A stretch of DNA of 64,000 nt from Apostichopus japonicus. Its lineage: Eukaryota > Echinodermata > Holothuroidea > Aspidochirotida > Stichopodidae. The stretch lies in NCBI RefSeq assembly GCF_037975245.1, contig NC_092577.1, positions 22,036,398 through 22,100,397 of the forward strand. Direction: 5' to 3'. The notes under the pieces were generated by a model. It was not told the DNA's origin. It did no database searches and saw only the letters and a program-made list of their open reading frames with translations. Of this stretch, positions 44,203 to 53,961 are shown piece after piece; within the stretch, counting starts at the first letter, position 1, and each line of letters begins with the position of its first letter. Made by a program: the position numbers and the translations under genes.

Positions 44203-47200
44203 ATGGCCCATACACTTTCAGTTGCCACTTTGAACGTGAATGGCATGAGGGATCATCGCAAGCGCAGTCGCATTTTCCAATATTGTAAATCAATGGAGGT
44301 CGACTGCGTTTGCCTGCAAGAAACACATATTTTGGAAGAAGATGTCCCTCTATGGGCTTATGAGTGGGGTGGTGAGCTGCATGCTTCGTTTGGTTCGTCT
44401 TCATCCTGTGGCACTGTCATCCTTCTGTCAGCTCGTCAGGCGGGTTGTGCCACTAGGGTGGAGACGGATCACGAGGGCCGATTGGTTTGCATTCTATTCA
44501 AGTATCCACAGGGTAACATCTCCCTCTGCAATGTGTATGCTCCCAATCGGCCTTCTGCTAGACGAGATTTTTTTAACACGCTGCCTTCCTTTGTTCCTGG
44601 TAGTGCGCCGTGTGTCATGGTCGGAGACTTTAACTGTGTCCCAGACTCGGGTCTTGACAGACTCGGAACTTCTGTGTCTGCAAGTCCCGACGCTGGGATC
44701 ACAGAATTGGACAGATTCACTTCGGCACACCTTTTAGCCGATGTCTGGAGGCATATGCACCCGTGTAGTACGGTATATACGTGGGTGAGGCCTAACGGAG
44801 AAGATGCCTCCAGGATAGATCGAGTGTATGCGCCCGTAAGTTTTACATTTTCGGGTTGCGAGACGCTCAGCTGTCCGCTCTCTGACCATGACACTGTAGT
44901 AGCACGTTTTGTTTTGCCTTCCATTTTCCCCATCGGGCGGGGCCTATGGAAGCTTAACTGTCGGATTCTTGGCGAGGCAGATTTCCGCCAGGGTTTCGAG
45001 ACCAGGTACAAAGGATGGCAAACATTGAAGCCGGCCTTTGCTTCTACATCCCAATGGTGGGATGAGGTCAAGTTGCGCATCAAACGCTACGCAATTCAGT
45101 ATTGCGTGACCCGCGCACGGCGTCGAAGAGAAAAATTCTCCAAGCTGTGCGCGGAGGTGAAGTTTGGCGACCCTTCGGCAGTCATCGCTTTGCAGACTTA
45201 TCTCGATGAAAAGTACCACGGTGCCCGCGTCAGGGCCCGTGTCGAAGCGGTGGAAGCCGAGGAGCGCCCTTCACTGAGGTTTTACCAGTCCGTTAGCTCA
45301 TCGGCAGGTGACAGACGCGTCCCGTCTGTACGCGCTACTGATGGGACCGTGGTTAGTGACCCTCACGGCATTGTCCGCGTATATAAAGAGTACTATTCGA
45401 GTTTGTTTACGCGTGGCAATGTCGACTTGTCGGCACAGGCTGATTTATTGAGGGGAATCTCAAAAACCGTTCCCCACGATGTCAATGATATTTTGGGGGG
45501 CGAAATAACCACTGTTGAGCTTTGGAAGGCGCTTTCGAAGATGAAGAATGGCAAGTCCCCGGGTTCGGACGGGCTTCCGAGGGAGTTCTACCGAACCTTC
45601 TGGGCAATAATAGGACCCGACATCAGAGCCGTCTTCGAGGACGCCTTCCAAAACGGACTGTTAAACCAAAGTCAACGTCTGGGCATGATTACTTTGCTGC
45701 CCAAGTCTGGGGACCCATTGGATCCCCGTAACAAGCGTCCGATCACCTTGTTAAATGTGGACTACAAGTTGCTGGCTAAGGCTTTGTGCAACCGCCTTGC
45801 ACTGGCTATGCCGCATCTTGTGGGTGATCTCCAGACTTGTGCAGTGAAGGGTCATTGCATCCAGCAGAACTTGTGGTCGATGCGCGACTTGACCGACTTT
45901 GTTATTGAGCGTGATCTGCCATGTGCATTGGTGTCTCTGGACCAGCAGAAGGCCTTTGACATGGTGGATCGCGGTTTTTTAATGAATGTATTGGAGACGT
46001 TTCAGTTGCACCCAAATTTTCCTAAATGGATTTCTGTTTTGTATCAGGAAAGTTTCAGTTCTGTTATCGTAAATGGGTTTTGTTCGGAGGTTTTTAACGT
46101 AGAGAGGGGGGTGCGCCAGGGGTGCCCTCTGTCTCCATTACTTTATGTTTTGTTTAGCGAGTCCCTCTCTCGTCTTTTGGAAAGGGACTCCAGACTTGTT
46201 CCATTCGTTGTGCCAGGGGGTGCCAAAGTGAAATGCGCTCAATATGCAGATGACGTGACATGTGTTGTTTCGAGTCTGGGCTCCTTTCGCGCACTCTCGC
46301 AGGATTTATCTATTTTTGAGAGAGCTACCGGGGCGAAGTTGAATCCAGAAAAGACAAAGGGCCTTCGTCTTGGTAGCTGGAGATACAGAGACTTACCATT
46401 CGGTGCGTCGTGGTCGGATCAGAATATCAAAATTAATGGTATATGGTTCGGCTACGATGCACCTGGTGATGTCACCTGGAGCGAGAGGGCTGAGGTATTT
46501 GAGAGCAGGCTCGAAACCTTTGGCACCCGCTGGCTTTCGATCCTAGGGAAAGTCACTGTTATTAATCGTTTCGTTTCGCCCATCTTGTGGTACCCGGGCG
46601 CGGTGTATCCAATTCCGCGTCGCGTCCTAGTGCGGTTGGAGAGAGCGATATTTTCATTTATTTGGTCGGGTGGTACAGAGCTTGTCAAAAGGGCGGTAAT
46701 GTACCAAAAACTGGAGAAGGGTGGGTTAGGGGTGGTTCATCTGGGAAGTAAGTTAACTTGTTTGTTATTTAAGCAGTTGTTTGTAGCGGTAACTGACCCA
46801 GGGTTGCCTTGTTCATATTTTGTACGTTTTTGGGGCGGTTTGCACCTGCGTCGATGGGTCCCGGCGCTGTTTAGCAACAGAGAACCGCATAGTAGTACTC
46901 CAAACAGGGTGGTGCGTGTCATTTGCTCCGCTCTTATTGAGTTGCCCCCTGTTGACCTGTCACGGCCGGCCGTCGTTCTCAATTCCTTGCGGGATAGGGC
47001 CTTGAATGCAATTTTTGTACAGGGACGTCATCCTGTCGAAGTATGGCGTTCGGTGCATTCAAGGCTGAATGGTTGCAGGCTCCGTGATCTTGCATGGAGA
47101 ATTGCACACGGTGCCTTGGTGACCAATCTGAAAAGGTATCACTGGCGATTGGGTGATGGACTGTGCCCGAGGACCGGCTGTGACAGCTTAGAGAGTACTG

Positions 47201-47595
47201 CCCATGTTTTTTGGCATTGCCCCTTTGTTTTGAACTTGTGGGAGTGGTTTCAGTCCTGGACCGACCGTTTAACGGGAGACCGTTCCTGGTCGGTAGGACA
47301 GGGTTTTGTCTTGTATGGATTAGATCCTCCAGTTTGTTCCGTTGCTGTGTTGCAGCGTATTATTTATGTTTGTTCTGTTGTAAAAAAACTTATTTGGAGG
47401 AATAGATGTGATGTTGTTTTTAGGGGGAAATTTGCCAGTTGGCAGGCAGTCCTGGAGGCGGTGAAGTCTGACATTCGCCTTCAGGTTGAAGGCGATTTTC
47501 GCCGTTTATCTAGGGCTGCCTTTTTTGGACGGTGGTGTGCTGGGGAAGGGTGTTTTGTTTCGCTGCGTGCTGGTCGTCCTTTTGTAGTTTTTTAA
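44203..47595 (+). CDS. ORF2 of LINE copy B: endonuclease-reverse transcriptase, intact (1130 aa)
   Basis: The start at ATG 44203 (MAHTLSVATLNVNGMRD) is 20 bases after the ORF1 stop. An apurinic-type endonuclease comes first: LNVNGM, CLQETHIL, VMVGDFNCVPDS, SRIDRVYAP and LSDHDTVVA. RT then shows LPKSGDPLDPRNKRPITLLN, LVSLDQQKAFDMVDRGFLMN, RGVRQGCPLSPLLYVLF and the active site YADDVTCV. A C-terminal CCHC motif (CPRTGCDSLESTAHVFWHC) is present. All expected motifs are present without a stop, so the protein could be active. Downstream are only the 3' UTR and the target duplication. The pattern (APE, RT with NKRPITLLN, C-terminal knuckle) fits the Tx1 group. Confidence 0.95.
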   Translation: MAHTLSVATLNVNGMRDHRKRSRIFQYCKSMEVDCVCLQETHILEEDVPLWAYEWGGELHASFGSSSSCGTVILLSARQAGCATRVETDHEGRLVCILFKYPQGNISLCNVYAPNRPSARRDFFNTLPSFVPGSAPCVMVGDFNCVPDSGLDRLGTSVSASPDAGITELDRFTSAHLLADVWRHMHPCSTVYTWVRPNGEDASRIDRVYAPVSFTFSGCETLSCPLSDHDTVVARFVLPSIFPIGRGLWKLNCRILGEADFRQGFETRYKGWQTLKPAFASTSQWWDEVKLRIKRYAIQYCVTRARRRREKFSKLCAEVKFGDPSAVIALQTYLDEKYHGARVRARVEAVEAEERPSLRFYQSVSSSAGDRRVPSVRATDGTVVSDPHGIVRVYKEYYSSLFTRGNVDLSAQADLLRGISKTVPHDVNDILGGEITTVELWKALSKMKNGKSPGSDGLPREFYRTFWAIIGPDIRAVFEDAFQNGLLNQSQRLGMITLLPKSGDPLDPRNKRPITLLNVDYKLLAKALCNRLALAMPHLVGDLQTCAVKGHCIQQNLWSMRDLTDFVIERDLPCALVSLDQQKAFDMVDRGFLMNVLETFQLHPNFPKWISVLYQESFSSVIVNGFCSEVFNVERGVRQGCPLSPLLYVLFSESLSRLLERDSRLVPFVVPGGAKVKCAQYADDVTCVVSSLGSFRALSQDLSIFERATGAKLNPEKTKGLRLGSWRYRDLPFGASWSDQNIKINGIWFGYDAPGDVTWSERAEVFESRLETFGTRWLSILGKVTVINRFVSPILWYPGAVYPIPRRVLVRLERAIFSFIWSGGTELVKRAVMYQKLEKGGLGVVHLGSKLTCLLFKQLFVAVTDPGLPCSYFVRFWGGLHLRRWVPALFSNREPHSSTPNRVVRVICSALIELPPVDLSRPAVVLNSLRDRALNAIFVQGRHPVEVWRSVHSRLNGCRLRDLAWRIAHGALVTNLKRYHWRLGDGLCPRTGCDSLESTAHVFWHCPFVLNLWEWFQSWTDRLTGDRSWSVGQGFVLYGLDPPVCSVAVLQRIIYVCSVVKKLIWRNRCDVVFRGKFASWQAVLEAVKSDIRLQVEGDFRRLSRAAFFGRWCAGEGCFVSLRAGRPFVVF

Positions 47596-47782
47596 TATTT
47601 CAGTGGGGGGTTGGGCGTTTTGTCTCTGCAGGTCGGTGAGCGTATGTACTTTTTTTGGCTTGCTTGACCTGAGGTTCGTTTGTAAGAATGGGATGGTTTG
47701 GTAGTGCCGTTTGGCCGTGACGTTTTGTATCCCGTATGACGGGTCACGTAAAAAGCACCACACCCACAGTGATAAACGTCCC

Positions 47783-48020
47783 GTGTGCTTTTTACGTGGT
47801 AAGAAAACGGACACGGACCAAAGGTCAACAAAAACAATCCCAGTCTGCAAAACAACAACTGAAACACATCAATCTCTCACTAACGCAGCGTTCAACGTGC
47901 CGCGAAAAGGACACGGACCCAAAGGCCAACAGAAGCAAAAGAAATAAAACACTACAAACCGGCCCCCAAAAGCCAACCCCAAACCACAAACAGTAAAAAG
48001 AAAAGCGACCAATATTATAA
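47783..48020 (-). mobile_element. Truncated LINE 3' end, minus orientation, 17-bp TSD
   Basis: A 238-bp insert whose minus-strand 3' end reads ACGTAAAAAGCACAC, bounded by CACAGTGATAAACGTCCC (47765-47782) and CACAGTGATAACGTCCC (48021-48037). Its body matches 49184-49395 rather than the main Tx1-like 3' UTR, so it comes from a sister family sharing the terminal motif. Confidence 0.85.
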
Positions 48021-48037
48021 CACAGTGATAACGTCCC

Positions 48038-48512
48038 TGGACCTCTTGGAGTTGTTTGTGGACAGCTCGCACCAGACAGAATTAACAAAAGCCCCTTGCA
48101 ACTGAGATTTCTGAACACTTACAATGTCATCCCTAACATACAGTAAAACTCCCCCACCAACCCCATTACGAGTATCCCTTCTGTCCTGACGATACACAAC
48201 ATACCCCGGGTGAGAAACCTCAGCACTATCAATGTCCTCCCTTAACCAAGATTCGGTGATACCAAACACATCCGTTTGAGATCCTCAAGAAGCACAGTAA
48301 ATTCAGCGAATTTTTTTTCCAATACTTCTAGCATTGGTAAAGACAATCTTCAGCTTATCCCTGAAACTATGTACCTTAGCATGCCTCCTAAAGTTAGAAC
48401 TATGACTATCACTTTTCTTGCTTTCAAAACTCCTATAATCGCCTCCACTAGGAACATAATCCTTATCCAATTTTGTTCCTGACCTCATAGCCCCCCAGTT
48501 TAGTTTAAACAT
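48038..48512 (-). pseudogene. CR1-like ORF2, endonuclease N-terminal part
   Basis: The ATG at 48510-48512 starts MFKLNWGAMRSGTKL and leads to LKIVFTNARSIGKK, the first endonuclease motif. After a break at a T8 run (about 48309) comes FGITESWLREDIDSAEV, then NGVGGGVLLYVRDDI, ending at the insertion cluster at 48037. The ORF2 start overlaps the ORF1 stop by a few bases, as often seen in this group. Confidence 0.8.
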
Positions 48513-48758
48513 AGCTGTTCAGCATCCTACCAAACAACGAGGCCCCAGTATTAGCTAAGTGCAAACCATCCCTGGCGAACAAGTGAAGCCGAAGTTAGCA
48601 CACAGACTATACAATAGACCATTTAAAGTTACAATCTTTTCCGACGGAACCTTGTTGTGAAATCTTGGCAACAAACTACATATGACAACTTTACCCCGAG
48701 TTGATGCTAGTCGACACATCAACTCGTGGTACCAAGACTGAATAATGTTTTGTGACTC
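48505..48758 (-). pseudogene. CR1-like ORF1, C-terminal SGNH-esterase-like end
   Basis: The minus strand reads IQSWYHELMCRLASTRGKVV, then, after a one-base shift, LHLFARDGLHLANTGASLFG and a stop at 48505-48507. The RDGLHL motif carries the Asp-x-x-His dyad typical of SGNH hydrolase-like ORF1 proteins of CR1-type LINEs. The N-terminal part with the catalytic Ser is not found. Confidence 0.65.
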
Positions 48759-48762
48759 CTAT

Positions 48763-49082
48763 ACACCGAACGATAGGATACACTGACACTACAGACCTAA
48801 AACCACGGACAGAACTGAAAGAAGACAAAAACAGCTCAGACTGAACACAACAACATGCAGAATGAAAGTTACAGACAATAATAACGAATACACTCAGGCA
48901 CAGAAAAACCCGCGAACACGGAAAAACGATAGTCACGATTAGCAGCTTAGGCTCAACATAGACTATACACTAAACGATAGGATACACTGACGCTACAGAC
49001 CTAAAAACACGGACAGCACTGACACAAGACAAAAACAGCACAGATTGAACACAAAAACATGCAGAATGACAGGAACAGACAA
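48763..49082. repeat. Diverged tandem repeat, ~203-bp period
   Basis: The block starting ACGATAGGATACACTGAC and ending AACATGCAGAATGA occurs at about 48770-48870 and again at about 48973-49074. It lies just upstream of the CR1-like ORF1 end and could be a repeated 5' UTR or promoter unit of that element. Confidence 0.8.
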
Positions 49083-49183
49083 AAAATAACTCCAAATAAC
49101 CAACTAAACGAATCACAAGGTGTTTTGGTGAAAAAAAAAATCCCAGAAATTCCAATCATTAACGAATTGCAAGAGCTCCGAAA

Positions 49184-49395
49184 AAGTGCGTGTGTACGTT
49201 TGTGGTTTGGAGTTGGCTTTTTGGGGCTGGTTTGTGTAGCGTTATTGTTTTGGTTCTGTTGGCCTTCTGTTGGATTTCTGTTTGTGGGTTTTCAGTTGGG
49301 TTTATGGTGGTTGTTAAACAGACTGGAATTGTTTTTGCTTTTGTTGACCTTTGGTCCGTGTCGGTTTTGTTCTTTGCACGTAAAAAGCACACGTG
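49184..49395 (+). mobile_element. Truncated LINE 3' end, plus orientation
   Basis: Similar to the reverse complement of 47783-48020 (TTTGTGGTTTGGAGTTGGCT, TTGTTGACCTTTGGTCCGTG) and ending GCACGTAAAAAGCAC. CGTGTGT occurs on both sides, but no clear target duplication can be set. Confidence 0.75.
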
Positions 49396-49462
49396 TGTCG
49401 CTTCAACGACCAATACGCTTCGTTAGTAGTCAGCTAACATAAAAATGTATGCTGTTACGTTA

Positions 49463-49530
49463 GGTAAAGATTCTTAAACTGTTTTTATTACCATCCTGAA
49501 AATGTACCTCCCTACGACATTCAGATTTCT
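49463..49530. repeat. Copy of a dispersed ATTCTTAAACTGTTTTTATTACC repeat
   Basis: A short copy of a repeat also present at about 53341-53450 and 59195-59315. All share a segment like AAACTGTTTTTATTACC followed by GGAGGAAATTTACCTC-type sequence. Confidence 0.65.
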
Positions 49531-49899
49531 TTGATAGCTTATACTTATAGATGCTCTGCTTCTCAAAAATATTTAATTAGTGCATCAGTAGTATAGAGGG
49601 CCCCGGATCGCACCGGTGCAATCCTAATTTTGGATGTATCTTGATGGTTCCCGGACAATTCCCCCCTGGACGATTTCCCCCCGGACGATTCCCCCTCGGA
49701 CAATTGCCCCCCGGACAATTCCCACCCGGACAATCCCCTTCCTCGGAAATTTCGACGATTGATTGACAGCCGATGTAGGCGGGGTTAAGGCTATTATTCC
49801 AGTAAAAATGAGGGTGTGCAACAAGAGATTTCAGTTTTGGTTTCGATGACAATCTAACCTATGCATTCATGCGGGCGGAGAGTGTGTATGCGTGTGTGT

Positions 49900-50340
49900 T
49901 GGGGGGGGGGTGTAACGCCTCGCTTTTAAATACGATATCTCACGAAGTGAAGCTTTGACCAATCTAATATTGGTGTATATGAGTAACACCATTGGGTAGA
50001 AGAACCCTTTTGTTTTGTGGGTAGGTCAAAGATCATTTTGAGTCACCAGGGGCCTAATAGTAAAAACCTTGTAAAGACGATATCTCAAGGATGTAAGCTT
50101 AAACCAATATCATATTTAAGTTCGTGAGTAGGGGACCACATTTAGGAGCAAAAGCCTCTAGTTTAATGTGGAGGTCAAAGGTCATTTGGGTTCACCAGGG
50201 GTCAAATAGTGTAAACCTTGTAAACACGATATCTCAAGAAGGGAATGTTGAACGAATCTCATATTTAGTATGTAGTTGTTACACGTTCAGTACATTTTTT
50301 TATTGAGATCAAAGGTCATTTTCAGTCGCCAGACGCCAAG
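49900..50340. repeat. Diverged ~125-bp tandem repeats inside foldback element 2
   Basis: Units contain ACGATATCTCAAG, a segment like ACCAATCTCATATTTA, and AGGTCAAAGGTCATTT followed by GTCACCAGGGGCC. About three to four diverged copies are visible. Similar phrases occur near 21300-21420 and 35340-35480, so this is a common genomic repeat. Confidence 0.7.
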
Positions 50341-51146
50341 TTGTGGAAACCTTGTTTATAAGCTACAGTATCTCCCACCGACCAGCCTATCAGATAACAT
50401 GTGCGTTACGCCTCGTACGAATAGGGGGCTATTGGCATTGGAAATGAGCTTATGGGCATCCGTAGAATCTAAAACTCACAAACTGTAAACTCCAACATAC
50501 TTGCATTTGCTTAAACCTGCCGCTTGGAAGCCTTACTTTGCGTGCAAAAGGTGTACCATTACTTTAAATAATTCAGACAACAGAGGATAGTTGTAGCCTT
50601 CCTGGATTACAAGCTGGGATAGGGGACCAAATGGAATATTTTTGCCACTGACTAGAGACTTGATCAGCCACCCTCCCAATTTCTTCAACACCCCCGATGA
50701 ATTCCAAGTTTCGTCTTTTCTTGCTGGCCATAATAAGGGTCAACAATTTGGTAACAGAACTGAAAGTTTGTGGACAAAAGCCGAAGCTATGCCTCATATT
50801 ACTGACTTGTGAATTAGGATACAATGTTTTATTGACATGTCAGGTAGGCCTTTCTATTCTGTGCAAAAAATATATTCTGTAAGAAATATATATATGCTGA
50901 ACAAAGTACGGAGCTCTGTAAGTTCCAGCTGAGATGTTGGTATTTCAGTAACTTCAGTGAACAGCTTATTCATTATATTGGCAATAAGTGTGCAAGTACA
51001 ATGCACTTTCTTGCTCAGAACCGAAATGCAGTTCTAAGTTAGTGGTTTTGCGACATCTCATTGCATATGATATTACGACGATACGATCAACAGCATAGCC
51101 TACTGTATCTAGCCGGCTTAAAAGTCCCATTAACATATCATATAAC

Positions 51147-51177
51147 CAGGGAGCTGTTAGAGTAGCAGCTCCCTGGT
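51147..51177. repeat. Hairpin CCAGGGAGCTG...CAGCTCCCTGG
   Basis: An 11-bp perfect stem with a 9-nt loop, extended by a few more pairs outside. A related hairpin lies at 55568-55592 (CCAAGGAGTT...AACTCCCTGG). Confidence 0.75.
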
Positions 51178-51514
51178 ATAACATAGGTAACATATACGTA
51201 TAGCAGCAGTACTGTAATCATTGCGTCCAGATATAGCGCTTTAGTAGGATAGTTGGTAGTGTGATGTTAACGTTAGACTACTCTAAACAGCATACTTATT
51301 ACTTACACTAGGCTAAGACTTAGCATATATTCCACTATTTGCTTTTCTCTAACCACAGTCTTTCAATAATTTGTTGCACTTCTGCAAGGACTCTATACAT
51401 CAACGGAAAGAAAGTGGATGTGAAGAAAACAGCAATATGATGAATAAGCTGGTCACTGAAGTTACTGAACAACAAAACATCTCAGTTGGCACTTACAGAG
51501 CACCGTACTTTGTT

Positions 51515-51960
51515 TAGCATATATATTTTTCTTACAGAATATATTTTTGCACAGAATAGAACTTTGTTATTAGAGAAAATATTTCCTACAAAGAATAAAA
51601 ATTTATTTTTGTACAGACAAAAAATATTTTTCGGTCAGAGAATTCACATACTTTTTGAAAAGGATATATATATTTCTTCACAGAATACCTTTTTTTTCTC
51701 TTAGAGAATAAATATATTCTTGGCAGAGAAAAAATATTTTTTGTGTTAGAGAATATATATTTTGGACAGAATATTTACTATAAGAGAATATATATTTTTG
51801 CACAGAATACATATTTGTTATTAAGTAAATACTTTCTGTACGCGTGGAGAATATATAAATATATACTTGAAGGGAATAAATATAATTTTCAGGGAATATA
51901 TATGTGTAAACAAATGTCTAAAATGTATTTTTGAAGTTAACCATGTTTGTATTTCGCAAT
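51515..51960. repeat. AT-rich quasi-periodic stretch (ACAGAATATATATTTTTG-like)
   Basis: Words such as CAGAGAATATATATTTT and TTTGCACAGAATA recur every ~18-40 bp over 450 bp. The arrangement is irregular, unlike the clean iterons at the element ends. Confidence 0.6.
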
Positions 51961-52225
51961 TACAGCATATATATTTTGTATGTATATATTCCGCTTTCTC
52001 GCGCCATAGCAATTGCCCGGGGGAAATTGTCCGGGGGAAATTGTCCGGGGGGGGGGGGAATAGTCCGGGGTGAAATTGTCCGGGAAGGTTATTGACCGGG
52101 GGGGAATTGTCTGGGGTGGGAACTGTCCGGGGTGGGAATTGTCTGGGTGGGAATTGTCCAGGGGGGAGTTGTCCGGTCACCATATCTTGATTGCCATAAT
52201 AGATGTATATGGAACGCCAAAAGGA

Positions 52226-52545
52226 CCACGGTGACATGTACTACTACTAATTTGACACGTACTACTACTAATTCCAAGTGTACTACATCTAAAATGTCGC
52301 GTAATACTTCTAATTCGAAGTGTACTACATCTTCAATGTCACGTACTACTACTAATTCGGAGTGTACCACATCTAAAATGTCGCGTACTACTACTAATTC
52401 AAAGTGTACTACATCTAACATGTCGCGTACTACTACTAATTCGAAGTGTACTACATCTAAAATGTCACGTACCACTACTAATTCGAAGTGTACTACATCT
52501 AAATTCACGTACTACTACTGATGTCAATACCACTACCTCTAAAAC
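52226..52545. repeat. 42-bp minisatellite, open in frame on both strands
   Basis: Six to seven copies of a 42-bp unit (ATGTCGCGTACTACTACTAA, TTCGAAGTGTACTACATCTA, AA) with a few changes. The plus strand reads MSRTTTNSKCTTSK repeatedly and the minus strand VVRDILDVVHFELV repeatedly, with no stops in either. It begins about 40 bp after foldback element 2. It is probably non-coding; the openness follows from the unit being a multiple of three. Confidence 0.9.
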
Positions 52546-53340
52546 GGGAGCTACTACTACTAAATTGGAGAGATGGCGCTATGCTCAATCTGTGTGCCGA
52601 AGTACGCAAACTTTTCGACGACTTTGACCCAATGACTACACGCGAGAAATCCATCTGCGTAATCTATGTAATGGTCGCAAATTGGAGAAAATACGCACGT
52701 ATTTGCTGCGGTAGCCTGTAGTACTACGCATATTTGCTGAGCCGTAAATCAAGACAGTCAGTTCTCTTTTTGACGACACTTGCATAAATAAATTGTAGGC
52801 ACAAATGTCAATTTAAATATAAGCGTCACATTAGTTTAGTCTAGACTACTTTAGATTAGTTTAGATTGTTAGTTTAGAGACCCAAGGATCAGGAAGCCTT
52901 ACACTGCAGTAGCTTATTTGAGACCATATCCGTGTTACATCGTGGATGAGCACCGGCTTATTCAAGCCTTCTCTTTTCGATAAGTGTTCAGAGGATAACG
53001 AGGCAGGGGTGTGAATTCCCTCCCATTCCTGCTCACGGGACCGCAATTTAACGCCCCCATCCGACGGGCGAGAGTGTACCCCCAGCATCTGACCACTTTC
53101 TCAAATACGGAGGCCAAGGTACCCAATCGACATCACTGCACACTGTACCCATGTAGGCTCTAAAATCATGTAGGGGATATTTTAAGACATTTCTTGTCTA
53201 ACAAACCGAGAAAATGTAGGCATTTGCTAGATCCTACCTAATTTAGCCCTTCACTGTCATTTGTCAAAAGCAAATAGGACTAGCCATTAGGCCTATAAGC
53301 TATACTTAAGTTAATATAATACGTATGCTGTATTGGCCTC
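52546..53340. other. No gene recognised
   Basis: A 66-codon open stretch at 52521-52721 (with LNLCAEVRKLFDDFDPMTT) has no recognised domain or splice context. The remainder is unremarkable. Confidence 0.35.
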
Positions 53341-53450
53341 AAATCTGCCAGATATCCAAATATGGTCACCTTTGGTCAACATTCTTAAACTGTTTTTATT
53401 ACCTTGGAGCAAATTTACCTCACTGGAATATTTAGTCATCTTGGGTGTTC
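53341..53450. repeat. Dispersed repeat copy upstream of the SAM exon
   Basis: Shares AAATATGGTCACCTTTGGTC-type sequence and AAACTGTTTTTATTACC with the copy at 59195-59315. Both lie 100-260 bp upstream of an exon of the SAM/HECT-family gene. Confidence 0.7.
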
Positions 53451-53570
53451 CATTTACTTGGCTAGGTATAGCTGAAGGTAGACCTGTTAGTTCAATCCAT
53501 ATTTTCAATTTATTAGTTGTCATTTATATGAGCCTGAAAGGGTATTATTTCTTTTCCATTACAGTTTAAC

Positions 53571-53961
53571 ATGGAGAGCATATTACGTCGCCTCGGATTG
53601 CAAAGTGTTGAAGATGTAATCAGAAAATTCAGATGTGAAAATGTAAGTTTGTTATACATGTGTTTGACGCTAAACACGGATCGAGTTGCTATTTCCGAAA
53701 ATATGTGCACTTTAAATGTTGTTTTTGTTGTAATTTATGCCACTATTTTCCTCTATACAAGGGTCACTGAAATTAGCACTAACCCTAATTATGCACCCTT
53801 TTCTTTTTCTTCATTGAAATAGATCACGCCAGATTTGGTTCAAGAACTTACCCCTCAACAATTGCATCAGTTAGGAATAAACTCCATCGGAAAGCAGGCG
53901 TTACTGAGAGCTAGGTGCAGAAATTTCAGACAGTTTCAAGCATCATCAAGTTCTGCTTCAG
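53571..53961 (+). CDS. SAM domain, two exons (intron 53643-53822)
   Basis: The ATG at 53571 gives MESILRRLGLQSVEDVIRKF, then RCEN at the donor gtaagt. After the acceptor (gaaatag) the second exon reads ITPDLVQELTPQQLHQLGIN then SIGKQALLRARCRNFRQF. The pattern of short helices, LTxxxLxxLGI and GxxxxLLxxx is that of a sterile alpha motif. SAM domains mediate oligomerisation. The donor after TCAG is gtacgg. Confidence 0.75.

Larger units (their letters stand above)
42653..47759 (+). mobile_element. Tx1-like LINE, copy B, nearly intact
   Basis: A 5.1-kb element flanked by ACACCCACAG (42643-42652 and 47760-47769). The 5' end TTGGCTTTCGTGGAGTGC is shared with copies A and C. It has ORF1 (interrupted by a 228-bp LINE 3' end), a complete ORF2 and the common 3' terminus GGGTCACGTAAAAAGC. 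It lies inside a CR1-like LINE of opposite orientation. Non-LTR type, RT most like Tx1/L1-group elements by motif pattern. Confidence 0.93.
40487..48758 (-). mobile_element. CR1-like LINE, split by two later LINE insertions
   Basis: A minus-strand element consisting of an esterase-like ORF1 end (48505-48758), ORF2 endonuclease (48038-48512, continued at 42197-42652), RT (41333-42004) and C-terminal region (40646-41236), with a 3' end near 40487. Two insertions interrupt it inside the endonuclease: a Tx1-like LINE (42653-47759) and a truncated LINE end (47783-48020). Reading across them, ...RDVIT V joins GVVYRSPNSS in frame. Frameshifts in several places make it inactive. Confidence 0.88.
49645..52182. 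mobile_element. Foldback element 2 (TU-like), 15-bp iterons, 8-bp TSD
   Basis: A 2538-bp element flanked by perfect 8-bp duplications TATCTTGA (49637-49644 and 52183-52190). Ends: TGGTTCCCGGACAATTCCCC on the left and, inverted, TGGTGACCGGACAACTCCCC on the right. The left arm has about 6 and the right arm about 10 variable copies of a 15-16 bp unit CCGGACAATTCCCCC. The 2.3-kb interior has diverged tandem repeats, a hairpin and an AT-rich periodic stretch, but no recognised protein. The structure parallels elements 1 and 3 in the window. Confidence 0.85.

Noticed and set aside
49577-49852. Collagen-like frame with repeated NCPGG
   Set aside because: An artefact of the 15-bp iterons in the left arm of foldback element 2.
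52226-52545. Thr/Ser-rich repeat protein
   Set aside because: Open frames on both strands are explained by the 42-bp unit; no start context, splice signal or domain.
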